Below, in pieces: positions 20,715-24,825 of a DNA stretch of 24,825 nucleotides. Positions within the stretch are counted from its first letter, which is position 1. Each line of letters begins with the position of its first letter. The stretch comes from Chloroflexota bacterium (GTDB taxonomy: Bacteria; Chloroflexota; UBA6077; JACQUR01). The stretch lies in the NCBI GenBank assembly GCA_016210245.1, contig JACQUR010000266.1:1-24825 (forward strand), read 5' to 3'. The notes under the pieces were generated by a model. The model worked only from the letters and a program-made list of their open reading frames with translations, made no database searches and was not told the DNA's origin. A program made the translations under genes and the position numbers.

Positions 20715-20794
20715 GCGCCTGGGTGGAAGGCTCGCCGGCCACACGGTTCGGGGTGGGCGAACGGGGTAGCTGGCGGTCGAGAGTGCCGGGGCAT

Positions 20795-20829
20795 GCAAGA
20801 GGGCGGGCGGGCGTCGCCCGCCCCCTTGC
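20795..20829 (+). promoter_or_regulatory. Strong hairpin in the 5' leader
   Basis: GCAAG (20795-20799) pairs with CTTGC (20825-20829), and 20801-20809 pairs perfectly with 20815-20823 around the loop GGCGT; one A-C mismatch separates the two. It sits between promoter module C and the NHL gene's ribosome site (about 20843). There is no T-run, so it is not an intrinsic terminator. It may stabilise the leader or slow translation. Confidence 0.6.
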
Positions 20830-20856
20830 TGCTACCGGGTGCGAGGGGTGAACGGG

Positions 20857-21795
20857 ATGGCCAGGGGGCTACTGCCGAAGCCGGTGGGAGCGCCACTCGT
20901 GGCGGCGCTGCTCACCGGGCTCGCCGTCTGGCTGCTCGGGCCGGGGCGTCCAGGGCTCTCGGCGGCGCCCCAGCTTCCTCCTGGCCCGCCCGGGCGGCAG
21001 GTGGCGTGGATCGGGAATGGCGACCCACTCAACCCGATCCCACGGGAGCCAATGGCTGTGGCGGCCCTCGAAGGGGGCGATCTGCTGGTGGCCGACGCCG
21101 GCCTCGGCCAGGTGCATCGCTACGGCTCCAACCGGCAGCTGCTCCGATCCTACGGCGAGGGCAGACTCCGCTACCCGGTCGGCCTGGCCGTGGCGGAGGA
21201 CGGCCGCGCCTGGGTGGCGGACCTGTGGCAGCGTCGCGTCTTCCGCCTCGACCTGGCCGGCAACAGTCTGGAGGCGGTGCCACCGGAGCCCAGCGGCTAC
21301 CAGGGGCCGGTGGGCCTGGCCTACCGCCAGGGACTGCTCTACCTCACCGACGTCGCCCGCCACCAGGTGCTGGTCCTCAGCCCGGACGGTGGGCTCGTGC
21401 GCGCCATCGGCACGGGTCGGGGCAAGGAGTCCGGCGAGTTCGCCTACCCCAATGGCGTCTGGGTAGCCGAGGACGGCGAAGTCTTCGTCTCCGACTCCAA
21501 CAACGGCCGTATCCAGGTCTTTGACGCTGAGGGGCGCTTCCAGCGCACCCTCCAGCCGCACCGCCTGCTGCAGCCCCGCGGGCTGGTGCAGGACTCACGT
21601 GGGCGGCTGCACGTGGCCGACACCCAGGCGAACGACATTGCCGTGCTCGACCCGGCCGGCCACATCCTCGGCCGCTATGGCACGGGCGAGGAGTTGGCCT
21701 CGCCCACCGGCCTGGCGCTGCGGGGGCAGGTGCTCTACGTGGCCGATCGCGGCAACGGGCGGGTGATTGCATGGGAGCTGGGTGACGAGCCGTGA
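20857..21795 (+). CDS. Exported NHL-repeat (beta-propeller) protein
   Basis: This 312-residue protein has an N-terminal signal or anchor helix (about 11-28) and NHL propeller repeats through to the C-terminus (for example GLAVAEDGRAWVADLWQRRV, GVWVAEDGEVFVSDSNNGRI, and GLVQDSRGRLHVADTQANDI). It is related in design to the NHL protein at 16691-17710 but lacks its arginine-rich leader. The ATG at 20857 is chosen because GAGGGGTGA lies at the right distance; GTG codons at 20839 and 20848 are alternatives. The stop overlaps the next start (GTGA), so the propeller and the giant secreted protein are translationally coupled. Binding or scaffold role inferred; ligand unknown. Confidence 0.85.
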   Translation: MARGLLPKPVGAPLVAALLTGLAVWLLGPGRPGLSAAPQLPPGPPGRQVAWIGNGDPLNPIPREPMAVAALEGGDLLVADAGLGQVHRYGSNRQLLRSYGEGRLRYPVGLAVAEDGRAWVADLWQRRVFRLDLAGNSLEAVPPEPSGYQGPVGLAYRQGLLYLTDVARHQVLVLSPDGGLVRAIGTGRGKESGEFAYPNGVWVAEDGEVFVSDSNNGRIQVFDAEGRFQRTLQPHRLLQPRGLVQDSRGRLHVADTQANDIAVLDPAGHILGRYGTGEELASPTGLALRGQVLYVADRGNGRVIAWELGDEP

Positions 21796-24700
21796 GCGGG
21801 GAGCGGTGGGCAGCCGGTGAGCGTCGTCCGTGGCTGATCGCCCTGGCTGTGGCTGCGCTCGCCTGCGCGCTGAGTCTGGGGACTACCGGCGCGCCGGCCA
21901 CCTCCGCCGCCGAGCCCCCGACGCCGCTGCCCGGGGCTACCCCCTCGCCGACGCAGTCTCCAGCCCCAACGACCCCGCCCACCACCACGCCCACCCATGT
22001 TCCTACGGCCACTGCCACCCCGGCGCCCACGGCGACGGCGACCCTTACCCCAACCGAGACACCGACGGCGAGCCTCACGCCCGTGCCTACCCAGCCGCCA
22101 TCTCCGACGCCCAGCGTGACCCTAACGCAGGTACCGACCGCCACCCTAACAGCCGCGCCCACGGCGACCCCCACGGCCGAGCCGACGGCGAGCCTCACGC
22201 CCGAACCCAGCGCCACCCCTACTGCCTCGCCCTCTGCCACCTCGGTGCCGACGGAGACGCCGACGCCCGAGCCTGCTCCCACGGAGATGCCATCGCTCAC
22301 CCCCACCCCCTCGCCCGTCCCTGCCCCGACGGCCGCACCTATAGCGTCCACGGACCCCGGTGCGCTTGAGTTGCCGACCTCGACGCCGACCGAGACGCCC
22401 ACGTCCACCTCGAGGGCCGCTGTGGACGCGGCCCTGGCCCCGGACGCCCTGGGGCCGATCTCCATCCTGGCGGCGCCCAGCGGCAACCAGTACCTGCACG
22501 TGGCCGACGCGCTGGTCGGGAGCACCATCTACAACACCGTCAACAGCGGGGCAGTCGCCGGCACGCTCGGCACTGCCACCGCCTCGCTCACCGCCCGCCA
22601 GGTGGAGCAGCAGTTCATGGACGGTTCGATCGGCATCTGGGCCTCGGATCCTGTCCCGTCCAACGCGCGGTGGGACATCACCGGCAGCAACTGGACCTTC
22701 AACATCTGGGTCAAGGGCAGCAACTCGGGCGACCGATCGAAGCCCTGGTTCGCGGCGGCGATGTATCGCATCGACACCAACGGCAACGCGACCCAGTTGT
22801 GGAAGAGCCCGGCCTATTTCCAGCCGAACCCGACCCTCGACCCCTTCCCCACCACCTACACCCAGGAGAACTGGTCGGAGGCGGTGTCAGCGGCGACGCT
22901 GACCGCGGGCCAGCGCATCGGGGTGGCTTTCTTCATCTTCCCGGACAGCGACCCGTCGGTGAACGAGGTAGCCACCCTCGGCTTCGACACCTCGGGGCAG
23001 AACTCGTACGTGATCATGTCGGTTACCGAGACCGTCTTCTCGCCCACGCCCACCCCCACTGCCACTGCCACCGCCACGCCGACGCCAACCATCACCCCCA
23101 CCCCGACGGTGACGCCGACCGCGACAGCCACGCCGACCGCGACGGATACGCCGACTATCACCCCCACCGCGACGGCAACTGCCACCGCCACGGCGACCCC
23201 GACCGCGACCGCGACCCCCACCGCCACTGCCACACCCGCGCCGACGTGGACTCCGTCGACGCTGGCCTCCTGCAGCCCGACTGCCACGTGGGAGTTCGAT
23301 GCCCAGGGGAACTGGACTGCCAGCGCAGGAGCCAACTCCACCCTCAGCTTCATCAACACCGACGGCTCGCCTACCAATGGTGCTCTCCAGGCGACCATCA
23401 GCGGCAGGAACAACACGAACACGAACGTCTGGTACATCCAGACCACCTGGGAGCAGCTCGGCGTTCCCGTTGGCTCGATGGTCAGCCAGGCGCAGGTGAG
23501 CTGCATCCGCGAGCGTACCAGCACCTGGACCACCGCGGGCACAGGCAACCAGTGGCGGGTCGAGTTGCGCGACACGGCCAACACGGTCCTGGCCACGCTG
23601 CTCGCCAACCAGCCCGAGACCGGCCTGGAGAGCACCTGGCCGACCGTCGACACTTCAGGCAGCGCCACAAACGTGCCCGCCGGCTCTCGGCCGTCGTCAT
23701 CGACGGTGCGGATCGCCATCGTCGCGAACATGGCCACCGGCAACAGCGCCAGCGCGAACGTCACCTTCCGCTGGGACCACCTGGGGCTCGCGCTCTCCTA
23801 CACGCCGCCCACGCCGACGCCCACCAACACCGCGACGCCGACTGCCACCTTCACGCCCTCCCCCACTCCGACCGACACGCCGACGCCGACCGCGACCCCC
23901 ACGGCCACGGCCACGGCCACGGTTACCCCTACGGCCACACCCACCGCGACACCGTTACCAACCGATACGCCCACTGCCACGGCGACCGCGACGCTGACGC
24001 CTACTCCCCTGCCCACGGCGACGGACACCCCTGGCCCGAGCCCCACCCCGACCGACACGGCCACGTCCACGCCGACGGCGACCGCGACCGCCACGGCCAC
24101 CGCCACGGCTACCGCCACGCCGACCGCCACCGCGACCGCCACGCCGACCGCCACCGCGACCGCGACCGACACGCCCACGCCTACGGCCACCGCGACCGCG
24201 CCCCCCAGCCCCACGGCCACAGCGACCCCGATCCCGCCGCCAGGTGGCGCCCAGTACCTGCACGCGGCCGACGTGATCCAGGGCGGCTACACCTACAACA
24301 CCTTCAATACCCAGCCGCCCGCCGGCACGCTGGCCACTGCCAGCGCGTCGATCACCGCTCGCCGCGTCGAGGTGCAGTTCAGCGACGCGAGCCTGATCTC
24401 CGACTGGGCGTCCGACGCGGTCCCTTCATTGAGACAGTGGCAGATCGGGGGCACCTGGACGTTCACCCTGTTCATCACGGGGAACGTCTCCGGCGATGGC
24501 TCGAACCCCTGGTTCAAGGCGGCGGTGTACCGCCTCGACACCGCCGGTGTGGCCACGCAGTTGTGGAAGAGCCCGTCGTTCTTCGACCCGGGGCTCGGCG
24601 GCGTGCCCACGACGTACACCCAGGTGCAGTGGTCGGAATCGGTGGCCACCAGTACGCTCAACGCGGGCGAGCGCATCGGGGTAGCCTTCTTCATCTACGC

Positions 24701-24825
24701 CGACAGCAACCCGTCACCGAGCCTGGCGGCCACCCTCGGCTTCGACACCACAGCCCAGAACTCGCGGGTCAACATGGCGGTCACCGAGATCGTCATCACG
24801 CCGACGGTGACGCCCACCCCCACGA
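21792..24825 (+). CDS. Large secreted Thr/Pro/Ala-rich multidomain protein, 3' end outside window
   Basis: The open frame starts at GTG 21792, overlapping the NHL stop, and runs for about 1011 codons to the window edge without a stop. A signal helix (about residues 14-30) leads to a long low-complexity Pro/Thr/Ala linker. Domain 1 (about 233-415) starts QYLHVADALVG. A second linker follows, then an unrelated beta-rich domain 2 (about 489-670) starting near LASCSPTATWEFD. A third, very repetitive linker (about 670-818) precedes domain 3 (from 821), which starts QYLHAADVIQG and is a clear repeat of domain 1. Linkers of TPTATATP type are typical of cell-surface proteins and may be glycosylated. 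The domains look like beta-sandwiches; no enzyme motif was seen. It is probably a surface or adhesion protein in the cytochrome regulon. Confidence 0.85.
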   Translation, partial: MSGERWAAGERRPWLIALAVAALACALSLGTTGAPATSAAEPPTPLPGATPSPTQSPAPTTPPTTTPTHVPTATATPAPTATATLTPTETPTASLTPVPTQPPSPTPSVTLTQVPTATLTAAPTATPTAEPTASLTPEPSATPTASPSATSVPTETPTPEPAPTEMPSLTPTPSPVPAPTAAPIASTDPGALELPTSTPTETPTSTSRAAVDAALAPDALGPISILAAPSGNQYLHVADALVGSTIYNTVNSGAVAGTLGTATASLTARQVEQQFMDGSIGIWASDPVPSNARWDITGSNWTFNIWVKGSNSGDRSKPWFAAAMYRIDTNGNATQLWKSPAYFQPNPTLDPFPTTYTQENWSEAVSAATLTAGQRIGVAFFIFPDSDPSVNEVATLGFDTSGQNSYVIMSVTETVFSPTPTPTATATATPTPTITPTPTVTPTATATPTATDTPTITPTATATATATATPTATATPTATATPAPTWTPSTLASCSPTATWEFDAQGNWTASAGANSTLSFINTDGSPTNGALQATISGRNNTNTNVWYIQTTWEQLGVPVGSMVSQAQVSCIRERTSTWTTAGTGNQWRVELRDTANTVLATLLANQPETGLESTWPTVDTSGSATNVPAGSRPSSSTVRIAIVANMATGNSASANVTFRWDHLGLALSYTPPTPTPTNTATPTATFTPSPTPTDTPTPTATPTATATATVTPTATPTATPLPTDTPTATATATLTPTPLPTATDTPGPSPTPTDTATSTPTATATATATATATATPTATATATPTATATATDTPTPTATATAPPSPTATATPIPPPGGAQYLHAADVIQGGYTYNTFNTQPPAGTLATASASITARRVEVQFSDASLISDWASDAVPSLRQWQIGGTWTFTLFITGNVSGDGSNPWFKAAVYRLDTAGVATQLWKSPSFFDPGLGGVPTTYTQVQWSESVATSTLNAGERIGVAFFIYADSNPSPSLAATLGFDTTAQNSRVNMAVTEIVITPTVTPTPT

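Noticed and set aside
22856..24220. Minus-strand frames rich in Val-Gly-Val-Ala repeats (elastin-like)
   Set aside because: They are the reverse complement of the Thr/Pro/Ala linker codons of the secreted protein; the plus frame has a signal helix and repeated domains.

Overview
The window looks like a GC-rich bacterial chromosome segment, most likely from an uncultured Chloroflexota-type organism. That placement is an inference. It rests on the very high GC, the secreted Thr/Pro/Ala-rich linker protein, NHL-repeat exported proteins, System II (ResB/ResC) cytochrome c maturation, and many intergenic short-period inverted repeats. No rRNA, tRNA, CRISPR array or transposase was seen.

Region 1 (1-4562) holds two tandem paralogous MFS transporters and the 5' edge of a third, divergent one. 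A small hypothetical gene lies between the first two. After them come two minus-strand genes (a JAB/MPN-like HxHP protein and a small Cys protein) that resemble phage or accessory cargo. Region 2 (4563-8039, minus strand) is metabolic: an FAD-dependent oxidoreductase, an SDR dehydrogenase and a patatin-like hydrolase.

Region 3 (8082-15493, plus strand) is a haem and cytochrome c assembly operon: hemA, resB, a PCYCGC-motif thiol protein, a TlpA/ResA thioredoxin, resC/ccsA, and a lipoprotein with seven tandem single-haem cytochrome c domains. Region 4 (15578-19175) is a second electron-transfer operon: a membrane TPR protein, a membrane NHL-repeat protein and a six-haem doubled-CxxCH cytochrome, closed by a strong terminator. 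Region 5 (19399-24825) has two convergent, poorly known nuclease-fold-like genes, then an NHL protein translationally coupled to a very large secreted Thr/Pro-rich protein that runs off the window.

Three observations stand out. (1) The PCYCGC gene has an in-frame TGA exactly where the first Cys of the family's C-terminal CxxC belongs. The reading frame, family sequence and second Cys continue for 46 codons, and a SECIS-like hairpin follows the TGA. It is therefore a candidate selenoprotein inside a cytochrome c maturation operon. (2) Regions 3, 4 and 5 each begin with the same 67-bp promoter module: four 7-bp half-sites with identical spacing (starts at +0, +11, +32, +43), then a -10-like hexamer at a fixed distance. 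This matches the architecture of a PhoB/OmpR-type response-regulator site, so the three operons appear to form one regulon. (3) Six inverted repeats built from 7-bp tandem units, of four unrelated unit sequences, occupy gene gaps, including every non-overlapping gap of the cytochrome operon. One of them has been translated into the C-terminus of ResB.
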